Source of the DNA: Salininema proteolyticum | GTDB lineage: Bacteria > Actinomycetota > Actinomycetes > Mycobacteriales > Micromonosporaceae | NCBI RefSeq assembly: GCF_042685645.1 | Contig: NZ_JBHUNX010000001.1 | Coordinates: forward strand, 1,798,001 to 1,862,000 | Length of the DNA: 64,000 bases | Direction of reading: 5' to 3' | In this document: piece by piece, positions 24,291 through 32,553 of the stretch | How the letters are laid out: each line of letters begins with the position of its first letter | Position numbering within the stretch: position 1 is the stretch's first letter | Program-made: the position numbers and the translations under genes | The notes under the pieces: model-generated | Told to the model about the DNA's origin: nothing | Databases searched by the model: none | Seen by the model: the letters and a program-made list of their open reading frames with translations, nothing else

Positions 24291-25863
24291 GGTTCCGGAC
24301 GTTCCTCCTCAGCGCCCGCCCGGCGCGCTCGCCGGTCGGCTCGCCGTCGTCGATCACGGTGCGGCCGTTGACGAACACGTAGGGGATCCCCTCGGGCAGG
24401 CGCCTCGGCTCCGCATAGGTCGACCCGGCGGCCACGGTGTCGGGGTCGAAGAGGACCACGTCGGCCTTCTTGCCCGCTGCGAGCAGGCCGCGGTCGGCGA
24501 TCCCGGCGCGGGCCGCCGCGGCCCCGGTCAGGTGGCGGACGCACTCGGCGATCCCGAGCACCCCCGCCTCGCGGACGTAGTGTCCGAGGTAGCGGGGGAA
24601 GGAACCCCAGGCGCGGGGGTGGATGCGGGTGCCGTGCAGCAGCCCGTCGGAGGATCCGGTGTGGACGGGGTGGCGCATGATGTGCCGCAGGTTGTCCTCG
24701 TCGCCCACGTGCATCAGGCAGGTGGAGCGGGCCCTGTCGGCGATGAGCAGGTCCAGGTAGAACTCGGCGGGCGCCGTTTCCCCGGCGGCCTCGGCGACCG
24801 ACTTGCCCGAGAGGTGGGCGAGCCCCTCGTCGGCGACGCCGCTGATCTCGATACCGGTCCAGTCGACGGGCACTCCGTGCGCGCCGTCGGTGCCGACCAC
24901 GTCGAGTTCGCGGACGATGCGCCGGCGCTGTTCGGGGTCGCGCAGCAGTTCCAGCTGCGCCTCGGCGCCGCCCTCGGCCGTCCAGCTGGGCAGGAGGGCC
25001 GAGAGCATGGTCGACCCGGCCAGGTAGGGGTAGGAGTCGAGGGTGACGTCCAGCCCGGCGTCGACGGCCTCGTCCACCATGGCGGTCAGTTCGTTCGCGC
25101 GTCCCCGGTTGGGGGCGAAGTTCATGGTGGCGTGGGCGAGGTGCACGGCGCAGCCGCTCTCGCGACCGATCCGGAGCATCTCGGCGTAGCCCTCCAGGGC
25201 GCCGGCGCCGTAGGAACGCTGGTGGGGGGAGTAGTAACCGCCGTGGGCGGCCACGACGCGGCAGAGTTCGACCAGTTCGGCGGTGTCGGCGTACATGCCG
25301 GGGGTGTAGGACAGGCCCGCAGAGAGCCCCAGGGCGCCTTCGCGCATGCCCTGGTCGACGAGCGATTTCATGCGCGCCAGTTCGGCGTCGGTCGGCTCGC
25401 GGTGGTCCCAGCCCATGGCGAGCAGGCGGACGGTGCCGTGGGGGACCAGGTAGCCGAGGTTGGCGGCGGAGCCGGCGTCGACGGCCGCCAGGTAGTCGGC
25501 CACGGTGCGCCAGGGCGGGGCCTGTTCGCCGTTCCAGGCGGTGAGGACCTGCGCCAGTTGCGGAGCGGTGTCGGCGTCGGAGGGCACATAGGACAGTCCG
25601 TCCTGGCCGACGATCTCGCTCGTGCACCCCTGTGCGAGTTTGGCGCGGTGGTCGCCTTCGAGGGCGGCGGTGTCGGAGTGCGCGTGCATGTCGATGAATC
25701 CGGGACTCGCGGCGAGCCCGTCGGCGTCCACGACCCGCGCTCCGGGCGGTGTGTCGAGTCCGGGGCCGACGGCGGTGATCTCGTCGCCCTCGAGGAGGAG
25801 GTCGCCGCGGAACGGCTCGGCGCCGGTGCCGTCGACGATCAGCGCGCTTCGCAGGTGCAGCAT
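24283..25863 (-). CDS. N-acyl-D-amino-acid / amino-sugar-acid deacylase (D-aminoacylase amidohydrolase)
   Basis: A 526-residue zinc amidohydrolase. It begins with the beta-sandwich LHLRSALIVDGTGAEPFRGD; the metal pair is in SPGFIDMHAHSD; QGCTSEIVGQDGLSYVP follows, then HLAHATMNF and the late metal histidine/aspartate region GSSDGLLHGTRIHPRAWGSFP. The family hydrolyses N-acyl-D-amino acids and, in some sugar-acid operons, N-acetyl-D-glucosaminate. The neighbours (PLP dehydratase, Rid, KDG kinase, KDPG aldolase) favour the amino-sugar-acid role. It lies 12 bases after the aldolase gene. Confidence 0.9.
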   Translation of the reverse strand: MLHLRSALIVDGTGAEPFRGDLLLEGDEITAVGPGLDTPPGARVVDADGLAASPGFIDMHAHSDTAALEGDHRAKLAQGCTSEIVGQDGLSYVPSDADTAPQLAQVLTAWNGEQAPPWRTVADYLAAVDAGSAANLGYLVPHGTVRLLAMGWDHREPTDAELARMKSLVDQGMREGALGLSAGLSYTPGMYADTAELVELCRVVAAHGGYYSPHQRSYGAGALEGYAEMLRIGRESGCAVHLAHATMNFAPNRGRANELTAMVDEAVDAGLDVTLDSYPYLAGSTMLSALLPSWTAEGGAEAQLELLRDPEQRRRIVRELDVVGTDGAHGVPVDWTGIEISGVADEGLAHLSGKSVAEAAGETAPAEFYLDLLIADRARSTCLMHVGDEDNLRHIMRHPVHTGSSDGLLHGTRIHPRAWGSFPRYLGHYVREAGVLGIAECVRHLTGAAAARAGIADRGLLAAGKKADVVLFDPDTVAAGSTYAEPRRLPEGIPYVFVNGRTVIDDGEPTGERAGRALRRNVRNHG

Positions 25864-25875
25864 GGGTTCCCCCGT

Positions 25876-26457
25876 CTAGAGCAGTTCGGCCAGTTTGGCG
25901 GGGTCGCCGAGGTTGGAGCCCATGCCCACGACGTCGGCGCCGGCGGCGAGGTAGTCGGGGGCGGTCTCGGGCTTGACGCCCCCGGTGGCGACCGTTCTCA
26001 GGCGGGGGAAGGGCCCCTTGACGGCCTTGAACCAGGCCGGTCCGAGCGCGGCGGCGGGGAAGACCTTGACCCAGTCGAGCCCGAGGTTCACCGCCTGGGC
26101 GGCCTCGGTGGGGGTGGCGACGCCAGGGAGGTGCGGCATTCCGGCCGAGGCGGAGGCCCCGGCGACGGCGGGGGAGAGGGAGGGGGCGACGGTGTAGGCG
26201 GCCCCGGCGCCGTGGGCCCATTCGACGTGGCGGGCCGAGACGACGGTGCCCGCCCCTACGCTCTTGCCGCGGTCGGCGCCGGCCTCGACGGCGGCGGCGA
26301 GCGCGGCGACCTGGTGCTCTTCGCCGATGGGGACCTCGACGTGCTCGACGCCCGCGTCCCAGGCGGCGGTCGAGGCGGCGAGGGTGTCCTCGGGGGACAG
26401 TCCCCTGAGGATGACCATGATGCGGTGGCCGCCGAGGATCTCGTCGAAGGTGGTCAT
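25876..26457 (-). CDS. KDPG/KHG-type aldolase
   Basis: A 193-residue class I aldolase of the Eda family, splitting 2-keto-3-deoxy-6-phosphogluconate into pyruvate and glyceraldehyde-3-phosphate. The Schiff-base lysine is in DWVKVFPAAALG; other markers are IMVILRGLSPEDTL, VGAGTVVSARHVEWAHGAGA, and GGVKPETAPDYLAAGADVVG. ATG at 26457 has AAGGAG with good spacing. It lies eight bases after the kinase stop, so kinase product and aldolase substrate match in one operon. Confidence 0.92.
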   Translation of the reverse strand: MTTFDEILGGHRIMVILRGLSPEDTLAASTAAWDAGVEHVEVPIGEEHQVAALAAAVEAGADRGKSVGAGTVVSARHVEWAHGAGAAYTVAPSLSPAVAGASASAGMPHLPGVATPTEAAQAVNLGLDWVKVFPAAALGPAWFKAVKGPFPRLRTVATGGVKPETAPDYLAAGADVVGMGSNLGDPAKLAELL

Positions 26458-26465
26458 GGTGCTCC

Positions 26466-27413
26466 TTACGTGTCGGATGAGGTGGGTCGGGTCCGGCCGG
26501 CCATGATGGCCTCGACGCGGTGCGGGTCGGGGGCGGGGGCGGTGTCCCCGACGCTGGTGAGTGCCAGGGAGGCCATGTAGTGGCCGAGTTCGAGCCAGAC
26601 GGGCGGGGCCGCTTCGCGCAGGAGGCCGTGGAGGACTCCGGCGGCGAAGGCGTCTCCGGCGCCGACGGCCTCGACGACGTCGACCGGCGGGGTGGGGAGG
26701 TGCACCGGTGGCTGGTCGCGCAGGTACAGGGTCGCGCCGACCGCTCCGTCCTTGACGACCAGGGCGGTGGGGCGGGGGAGCAGTTCGCGCACGTCGTCGG
26801 GGGTAGCGGTGTTCCACAGCGTCTGCGCCTCGTCGAGTCCGGTGAAGACGAGGTCGGCGGACTCGGCCAGTTCGCCGAGCACGGGGGCGGCCTCGGCGAC
26901 GCTCCAGAGGGCGGGGCGGTAGTTGACGTCGAAGCTGAGGATGGAGCCGGTGCCGAGGCGGCGGCCGTCGACGGCGGTCTTGACCATCTGCGCGCACGTG
27001 TCGGACAGGGCGGGGGTGATGCCGGAGAGGTGGAGGGCGCGGGCGGCGGGGACTTTGTCGAGGAAGCCCGGGCCCATGCGGGAGGCGGCCGATCCGGCGC
27101 GGTAGTAGTAGACCTGGGTGCCCTCTCCGGTGGGGTCCTTGAAGTAGACGCCGGTGGGGGCGGAGGAGTCGTACTCGACGCAGCGGGTGTCCACGCCCGA
27201 CTGGCGCAGCACGTCGATGATGTGCCCGGCGAAGGGGTCTCCGCCGAGGCGGCCGGCCCAGGCGACGTCTCCGCCGAGGGCGGCGAGGCCTATGGCCACG
27301 TTGGACTCGGCACCGGCGCAGTGGAGGGACACCGAGTGGGCGTCCCTCAGGCGGTGCGGCGGGGGGACCGATCCGACGATCATGGATTCGCCTATGCAGA
27401 CGGCGTCGAGCAT
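26466..27413 (-). CDS. kdgK: PfkB-family sugar kinase, probable 2-keto-3-deoxygluconate kinase
   Basis: A 315-residue ribokinase-fold kinase. The N-terminus VCIGESMIVGSVPP and the AGAESNVAIGLAALG motif bind sugar, TGVYFKDPTGEGTQVYYYRAGSAASR is KdgK-like, and VEAVGAGDAFAAGVLHG holds the anion hole and catalytic Asp. Phosphorylating KDG would feed the adjacent aldolase. ATG at 27413 follows GGAAGG. It is separated from ridA by 83 bases that contain a hairpin, so operon read-through may be partial. Confidence 0.9.
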   Translation of the reverse strand: MLDAVCIGESMIVGSVPPPHRLRDAHSVSLHCAGAESNVAIGLAALGGDVAWAGRLGGDPFAGHIIDVLRQSGVDTRCVEYDSSAPTGVYFKDPTGEGTQVYYYRAGSAASRMGPGFLDKVPAARALHLSGITPALSDTCAQMVKTAVDGRRLGTGSILSFDVNYRPALWSVAEAAPVLGELAESADLVFTGLDEAQTLWNTATPDDVRELLPRPTALVVKDGAVGATLYLRDQPPVHLPTPPVDVVEAVGAGDAFAAGVLHGLLREAAPPVWLELGHYMASLALTSVGDTAPAPDPHRVEAIMAGRTRPTSSDT

Positions 27414-27445
27414 GGAGTTCCCTTCCGGGGGCGGGGTGTTCGTTG

Positions 27446-27489
27446 CGGCGGCCGCCCGGTTCCGCTGGGGATGGCGCGGGCGGCCGCCG
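27446..27489 (-). terminator. 13-bp hairpin between ridA and the kinase
   Basis: CGGCGGCCGCCCG at 27446-27458 pairs exactly with 27477-27489 around an 18-base loop. Placed inside the operon, it may attenuate rather than fully stop transcription or may mark a second promoter. Confidence 0.55.
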
Positions 27490-27496
27490 GCGGTGC

Positions 27497-27904
27497 CTAT
27501 TCTACGACGGCGAGGGCGTCGACTTCGACGAGCATCTCTTCGCGCGGCAGGCCGGTGATGACCGTGGTGCGGCACGGGTAGGGCGTGCCCTCCGAGGTGT
27601 GCTTCTCGACGAACTCGGCGTAGGCCTCGTTCATGGCGGCGAAGTCGTCGCGGGTGGTGAGGTAGACGCGCAGCATGATGACGTCGTCCAGGCCCGCTCC
27701 GCCGGCGGCGAGGATGGCGTGGACGTTCTCCAGGGTGCGCAGCGTCTGGGCCTTGACATCGCCGGGGTAGAGGTATTCACTGGTGGCGGGGTCGACCGGG
27801 CCCTGTCCGGAGACCTGCAGCATGGGGCCCTTGCGGACGCCCTGCGGGAAGGCGTGGGCGGGCGGCGGTGCGTCGGTGGTGCGGATCGCTTGCTTCTCAG
27901 ACAT
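27497..27904 (-). CDS. ridA: RidA-family enamine/imine deaminase
   Basis: A 135-residue Rid protein that hydrolyses 2-aminoacrylate-type enamines released by PLP dehydratases. Markers are PPPAHAFPQGVRKGPMLQVSGQGPVDP with QVSGQGP, the middle MLRVYLTTRDDFAAMNEAY, and YPCRTTVITGLPREEMLVEV with the conserved arginine. This fits beside the PLP dehydratase transcribed divergently. TATCCT (27911-27916 on the plus strand as AGGATA), six bases before ATG 27904, indicates a leaderless transcript starting the minus-strand operon. Confidence 0.92.
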   Translation of the reverse strand: MSEKQAIRTTDAPPPAHAFPQGVRKGPMLQVSGQGPVDPATSEYLYPGDVKAQTLRTLENVHAILAAGGAGLDDVIMLRVYLTTRDDFAAMNEAYAEFVEKHTSEGTPYPCRTTVITGLPREEMLVEVDALAVVE

Positions 27905-27905
27905 G

Positions 27906-27929
27906 CTGTTAGGATAGCTTACAGTTATT
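27906..27929. promoter_or_regulatory. Divergent operator/promoter of the amino-sugar-acid cluster
   Basis: Arms at 27906-27912 (CTGTTAG) and 27918-27924 (CTTACAG) form an inverted repeat with one mismatch and a 5-base spacer. The spacer overlaps the ridA -10 (TATCCT on the minus strand). The right half extends into GCTTACAGTTATT (27917-27929), which recurs with one change before the lactonase gene at 33321-33333. A GntR- or IclR-type repressor would be a natural ligand; none is encoded nearby. Confidence 0.5.
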
Positions 27930-27962
27930 GGACGATCCACTCCGGTTGCGAGGGCTTTCACC

Positions 27963-29162
27963 ATGGACTCCACCGTTCTCCCGGCGCCACAGCGAGACTG
28001 GGACGACCCGGTCCTGGACGCCGACTACCACACCGTTCCGTTCTCCGCCTGGGGCCGAAGGCTTTCGGACTGGCTGGCCGAGAGGCCCTCCGAGGCGTCC
28101 CTGCCGACCCCGGTCGTCGTCGGCGACGCGGCGGCCCTCGACTCCAATGTGAAGTCCATGGCGGAATGGTGCGCGGCGAGGGGGATCGAGCTGTCCCCGC
28201 ACGGCAAGTCGACCATGGCCCCGCGTCTGTGGCGCCGTCAGCTGGAGGCCGGGGCGGCGGGCGTGACCGTCGCCAACGCGGCTCAGGCGCGCGTCGCCGT
28301 GCTCGCCGGCGTCGGCGAGATCCTCATCGCCAACGAGGTCACCGACCCCGAGGCTGTCGCGTGGCTGTCGGCCGTCTCCGAGGCGGGGGCCCGCGTCTCC
28401 GTGTTCGCCGACTCCCTCGACGGCGTCGCGCTGCTGGACCGCCATTGCCGCGGCGGTCTGCGCGTCTACACCGAGCTCGGCGTGGCCGGCGGCAGGGGCG
28501 GGGCGCGGAGCCTGGAAGAGGCCCGCGCCGTGGCCGAGGCCGTCCGCCGGTCGGCGAACCTCACCCTGGCCGGAACGGCGGGATACGAGGGCGCCGTGAC
28601 CGGGCGGACGGACCCCGAGTCCCTGGCCGCGGTAGACGCCTACCTGAGCGACCTGGCCGAGCTGCACCGCGGCCTCGACCACGAGGCCGACGACGCGGCG
28701 ATAACGGTGGGCGGCAGCGCCTTCTACGACCGCGTCGCGGCCGTCCTCGCCGGGAGGGGAGAGCGGATCCTGCTGCGGGCCGGCGCCTACGCCGTCCACG
28801 ACCACGGCTTCTACCGCCGGATCGCCCCCTTCGAGCGCGGCGGGGACGGACCGGTCCTCAAGCCGGTCTGCACCGCCCGCGTCCGCGTGCTCTCCCTGCC
28901 CGAACCCGGCGTGGCCGTCCTCGACGCGGGACGGCGCGACCTGCCCTTCGACCAGGACCTGCCGCGACCGCTCCACTTCGACCACGCCTCGGCGGCCATC
29001 GCCGACCAGCACCTGACGCTGACCGGGGTCCAGGCCGACCTCGCGGTGGGTGACACGGTCGAGCTGGGGCTGTCCCACCCGTGCACGATCTTCGACAAGT
29101 GGCGGCTCGTTCCCCTGGTCGAGGACGGGACCGTGGTCGACGCCCTCCCCACGTTCTTCTGA
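27963..29162 (+). CDS. PLP-dependent D-amino acid / D-glucosaminate dehydratase (DSD1 / D-threonine aldolase fold)
   Basis: A 399-residue fold-type III PLP enzyme. The Schiff-base lysine is Lys82 in SPHGKSTMAP; the barrel continues with VTVANAAQARVAVLAGV and YTELGVAGGRGGARS; the C-terminal domain ends in GLSHPCTIFDKWRLVPLV, whose His and Cys correspond to the zinc site of eukaryotic-type D-serine dehydratase. Relatives deaminate D-serine, D-threonine or D-glucosaminate. Context (deacylase, Rid, KDG kinase, aldolase) favours D-glucosaminate to 2-keto-3-deoxygluconate. It diverges from ridA across 58 bases and has GCGAGGG as ribosome site. Confidence 0.88.
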   Translation: MDSTVLPAPQRDWDDPVLDADYHTVPFSAWGRRLSDWLAERPSEASLPTPVVVGDAAALDSNVKSMAEWCAARGIELSPHGKSTMAPRLWRRQLEAGAAGVTVANAAQARVAVLAGVGEILIANEVTDPEAVAWLSAVSEAGARVSVFADSLDGVALLDRHCRGGLRVYTELGVAGGRGGARSLEEARAVAEAVRRSANLTLAGTAGYEGAVTGRTDPESLAAVDAYLSDLAELHRGLDHEADDAAITVGGSAFYDRVAAVLAGRGERILLRAGAYAVHDHGFYRRIAPFERGGDGPVLKPVCTARVRVLSLPEPGVAVLDAGRRDLPFDQDLPRPLHFDHASAAIADQHLTLTGVQADLAVGDTVELGLSHPCTIFDKWRLVPLVEDGTVVDALPTFF

Positions 29163-29197
29163 GGGGGTCCGAGGGAGCGTGACGCTAGAGTGGACGG

Positions 29198-29713
29198 GTG
29201 AACCTCACCGATTACGTTCCCGTAGTGCCCGACTTCCCCGAACCCGGGGTGGGCTTCCGCGACATCTCGCCGCTGCTGGCCGATCCCGAGGCCTTCCGCG
29301 CCTCCGTCGAGGGCCTCCAGCGCCTGGCCGAAGGGCACCCCTTCGACCGGGTCGCCGCCTTCGACGCCCGCGGCTTCCTCTGGGCGGCGCCGCTGGCCGA
29401 CCGAACCGGGACCGGGATCATTCCCGTCCGGAAGGGCGGCAAACTGCCGCGCAGCGGCGGCAGCGAGACCTACCGCGGCGAATATCACGAGGTCACCATC
29501 GAAGTCCCCGCCGGCGGCGTCCGCGAGGGCGACAAGATCCTCCTGGTCGACGACGTCATCGCCACCGGGGAGTCCATGGCCGCCGGGGCCCGGCTGGTCG
29601 AGAAGCTCGGCGGAACCGTGGCCGGATGCATCGCGCTGCTGGACATCGCCGGCCTCGGCGGGGTCGACCGGCTCGAGGGCCGGCCCGTGTCCACCCTGCT
29701 CGGCACCATCTGA
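29198..29713 (+). CDS. apt: Adenine phosphoribosyltransferase
   Basis: A 171-residue purine salvage enzyme turning adenine and PRPP into AMP. It has VPVVPDFPEPGVGFRDISPL at the N-terminus, FDRVAAFDARGFLWAAPLA, and the PRPP loop ILLVDDVIATGESMAAG. GTG at 29198 lies six bases after TAGAGT (29186-29191), so the mRNA is probably leaderless. Apt often sits near relA in actinobacteria; that context is absent here. Confidence 0.95.
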   Translation: MNLTDYVPVVPDFPEPGVGFRDISPLLADPEAFRASVEGLQRLAEGHPFDRVAAFDARGFLWAAPLADRTGTGIIPVRKGGKLPRSGGSETYRGEYHEVTIEVPAGGVREGDKILLVDDVIATGESMAAGARLVEKLGGTVAGCIALLDIAGLGGVDRLEGRPVSTLLGTI

Positions 29714-29815
29714 GGGCTCCTCGCCCACGGGGACGAGGGGGCGCGCCGGGCGCTGTGAACCGCGTCCGCCGGACACCGCCGGGCCCGCGACCAGCCGCTC
29801 ATTTCGGTCCGAAGT

Positions 29816-29915
29816 TTGTGGGCCAACCCCGGGTTGTGGCACAATAGTTCGTCTGCAACCGTCCGCCCGGCGTCGCCTCGGCGGCCGAATAGGCCCGCCA
29901 CGCAGGGCGGACGGT
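29816..29915 (+). promoter_or_regulatory. Promoter and structured leader of the helicase gene
   Basis: TTGTGG (29816-29821) and CACAAT (29840-29845), 18 bases apart, would start a leader of about 125 bases. ACCGTCCGCCC at 29858-29868 pairs exactly with 29905-29915, enclosing a 36-base loop that could shape the leader. Confidence 0.4.
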
Positions 29916-29976
29916 CATTGAGCGAACACGGGGTGCCCCGCGGAGGGGCGCCAGGGGAAAGGAAGGCCGGGCCCGC

Positions 29977-31890
29977 ATGGAGCGACCTCTGCCATTGGAC
30001 GAGCTGCAACTCACTTTCCTACCGAACCACGCCGACCCCTCGGAGGGGCGTTTCTTCTTCTACGGAACGCCCGACCCGCTCGAGGCCACCCTCGACCTGG
30101 GGCTGCCCCCGGGGGACCCGGTCGACACCGAGCTGATGACCGAGGGCGGCCTCGCGGAGGTGCACGGGCGCGAGCTGCCCGTCCGGCCCGCGCTGAAACC
30201 GCTGGAGCGGATCGCCTCCCGCCCGGACATCAGCGGCTCCCTGGCCGCCTGGGCCCGCGTCTCCAACGCCGTCCTCGAACGGAAGTACGACCAGCTGGAC
30301 AAGCTGGCCGACGAGCTTCCGGCCGAGGGACACGCCGCCTACCACTCCGACGGCCACCGCTGGAACGCCTCGGCGACGGTGGCGTCGTTCTTCGAGACCT
30401 ATGCCGAGCTGCTGCGCTCCGACTCGCACGCCAACCGGCGCCTGATCACCGCCCAGCACGCCGACCCCGGCCCGGTGGAGCTCAACGCCGACCTGCGCCC
30501 CTACCAGGGCCACGGCATCTCCTGGCTGGAGACGGTCGCCGAGACCGGGTCGGGCGCCATCCTCGCCGACGACATGGGTCTGGGCAAGACGCTCCAGGCG
30601 ATCGGGCTGCTGGCCCGGCGCGCCGGGGAGTCGCCGCACCTGGTGGTGTGCCCGACCTCGCTGGTGGGCAACTGGAAGCGCGAGATCACCCGCTTCGCCC
30701 CGCAGCTGAGCGTGCACGTCCACCACGGCCCCGGGCGCGCCCGCAAGCTCGCGTCGCTGCCTTATGTGGACATCATCGTGACCTCGTACTCCATCGCCCT
30801 GCGCGATATCAAGACCCTCAAGTCCTGGGTCTTCGACACCGTCGTGATCGACGAGGCCCAGGCGGTGAAGAACCACCGCTCCCGCACGGCCATGGCCGTC
30901 GCCGAGCTGACCGGCCGCGTCCGCCTCGCCCTGACGGGCACCCCGGTGGAGAACCACCTCCACGAGCTGTGGGCCATCAGCGAGTTCGTCAACCCCGGCC
31001 TGCTGGGCACCCAGGCAGAGTTCAAGCGCCGCTACGCCGACGCCATCGAGGCCCACCACAACCGCGACGCCGCCGCGGGCCTGCGCGCCCACATCGACCC
31101 CGTGGTGCTGCGCCGCCTCAAGGAGGAGGTGGCCTCGGACCTGCCGGACAAGATCGAGTCCACCGTCGCCTGCACCCTGACCGAGGAGCAGGCCCAGCTC
31201 TACAGCGAGGCGATCAACCTGGCCTTCGAGGAGGGCCTGGGGGAGGGCATCGCCCGGCGCGGGCGGATCCTCAAGCTCCTGACCGAGCTCAAGCAGATCT
31301 GCAACCACCCCGCTCAAGCCCTGGGGCAGAACGGCGGGAAGCTGGGCGACCGCTCGGGCAAGCTCGACCGCGTCACCGAGATGTGCGCCGAGCTGGTGGA
31401 GTCGGGCGGCCGCGCCCTGGTCTTCACCCAGTACCGGGCGGCGGGGGAGATGCTCGCCGGGCACTTCAAGGAGGCGCTCGGCATCGACGCGCCCTTCCTC
31501 CACGGCGGCCTCGACGGCGAGGCCCGCGAGCGCCTCGTCGACGCCTTCCAGGCCGCCGAGGGGCCCGCCGTCCTCATCATCTCGCTGCGCGCCGGCGGCA
31601 CCGGCCTCAACCTGACCAACGCCAACCACGTCATCCACTTCGACCGGTGGTGGAACCCGGCGGTGGAGGACCAGGCGACCGACCGGGCCCACCGCATCGG
31701 CCAGGAGCAGACGGTCTACGTGCACAAGCTCGTCACCGCCGGGACCCTGGAAGAGCGCATCGACGAGCTGCTGACCCGCAAGCGCTTCGTCGCCCAGCAG
31801 GTCGTCGGCTCCGGAGAGGACTGGATCGGCGAGATGGACGACACCCAGTTCCGCAAGCTCATCGAACTCGACGGAGAGGGAGTGTCCTGA
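29977..31890 (+). CDS. SNF2-family DEAD-like helicase/ATPase
   Basis: A 637-residue Swi2/Snf2 translocase. Motif I is ILADDMGLGKTLQAIGLL, motif Ia VVCPTSLVGNWKRE, motif II VVIDEAQAVKN (DEAQ), motif III LALTGTPVENHLHELW, motif V IISLRAGGTGLNLTNANHV and motif VI DRAHRIGQ. The N-terminal 180 residues are a separate region typical of actinobacterial copies paired with SWIM proteins. The stop overlaps the next start as TGATG, so the pair is translationally coupled. It probably remodels nucleoprotein complexes in transcription or repair. Confidence 0.93.
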   Translation: MERPLPLDELQLTFLPNHADPSEGRFFFYGTPDPLEATLDLGLPPGDPVDTELMTEGGLAEVHGRELPVRPALKPLERIASRPDISGSLAAWARVSNAVLERKYDQLDKLADELPAEGHAAYHSDGHRWNASATVASFFETYAELLRSDSHANRRLITAQHADPGPVELNADLRPYQGHGISWLETVAETGSGAILADDMGLGKTLQAIGLLARRAGESPHLVVCPTSLVGNWKREITRFAPQLSVHVHHGPGRARKLASLPYVDIIVTSYSIALRDIKTLKSWVFDTVVIDEAQAVKNHRSRTAMAVAELTGRVRLALTGTPVENHLHELWAISEFVNPGLLGTQAEFKRRYADAIEAHHNRDAAAGLRAHIDPVVLRRLKEEVASDLPDKIESTVACTLTEEQAQLYSEAINLAFEEGLGEGIARRGRILKLLTELKQICNHPAQALGQNGGKLGDRSGKLDRVTEMCAELVESGGRALVFTQYRAAGEMLAGHFKEALGIDAPFLHGGLDGEARERLVDAFQAAEGPAVLIISLRAGGTGLNLTNANHVIHFDRWWNPAVEDQATDRAHRIGQEQTVYVHKLVTAGTLEERIDELLTRKRFVAQQVVGSGEDWIGEMDDTQFRKLIELDGEGVS

Positions 31891-32462
31891 TGGCCGACCC
31901 GTTCGGACAGACCTGGTGGGGGCGCAAGTGGTGGCGCTCCCTGGAGACCCTCGGACTGGGGTTCCCCGACCCGCGCATCACCAAGGGCCGCGCGATCGCC
32001 ACGAGGGGCGACGTGCACGAGGTGGATATCCGCCCCGGCGCCGTGACCGGGTTCGTCGCCGAGAAGGAGGACGTCTATGAAGCCTGCCTCACCATTCCCG
32101 TCTACCCCGACGAGCAGTGGACCGAGGGGCTCACGCGCCTGGCGCTCTCGCCCTCGGCGACGGCCGCGCTGCTGACGGGGACGCTGTCCAAGCGCAGCGA
32201 CTCCGTGCTGGCCGAGGCGGGGATCCAGCTGATCCCCAAGAAGACCGCCGTGGCGGAGAAGGACCGGCTGGAGTCGACGTGCACCTGCACCGACCGGCGG
32301 GCCGTCTGCGGCCACGGCATGGCGCTGGCGCTGGCGTCGGCGGCGAAGATGGACGAGGACGCCACCCGGATCCTGTATCTGCGCGGCTGCAACGTGGAGA
32401 GCCTGCCCGGGCGCCTGCGCGCGGCGCGGGTGGCCTCGTGGGACGCCGCCGAGTCGGTCTGA
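31890..32462 (+). CDS. SWIM zinc-finger protein, helicase partner
   Basis: A 190-residue protein opening with FGQTWWGRKWWRSLETLG, the usual start of helicase-linked SWIM proteins. The SWIM finger is CTCTDRRAVCGHGMALALA, with CxC and CxH ligands intact, near residues 132-145. The finger likely binds DNA or protein for the SNF2 enzyme encoded immediately upstream. Start and upstream stop share one base. Confidence 0.9.
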   Translation: MADPFGQTWWGRKWWRSLETLGLGFPDPRITKGRAIATRGDVHEVDIRPGAVTGFVAEKEDVYEACLTIPVYPDEQWTEGLTRLALSPSATAALLTGTLSKRSDSVLAEAGIQLIPKKTAVAEKDRLESTCTCTDRRAVCGHGMALALASAAKMDEDATRILYLRGCNVESLPGRLRAARVASWDAAESV

Positions 32463-32498
32463 ACCCGCTTTGAAACCGTTGCGGCCCTGAGCGGCCGG

Positions 32499-32520
32499 CC
32501 GGCCTCCCCGGGGAGGCCGG
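32499..32520 (+). terminator. 22-bp palindrome after the SWIM gene
   Basis: CCGGCCTCCCC at 32499-32509 is followed directly by its exact reverse complement to 32520. It ends the helicase/SWIM operon. Confidence 0.7.
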
Positions 32521-32553
32521 AGGGGTGTTGACGCCGGTCAGTACCATGATCGA

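Noticed and set aside
32528..32547. TTGACG plus TACCAT as a full promoter for the GNAT gene
   Set aside because: The spacer is only eight bases, too short for a -35/-10 pair; only the -10 is retained.
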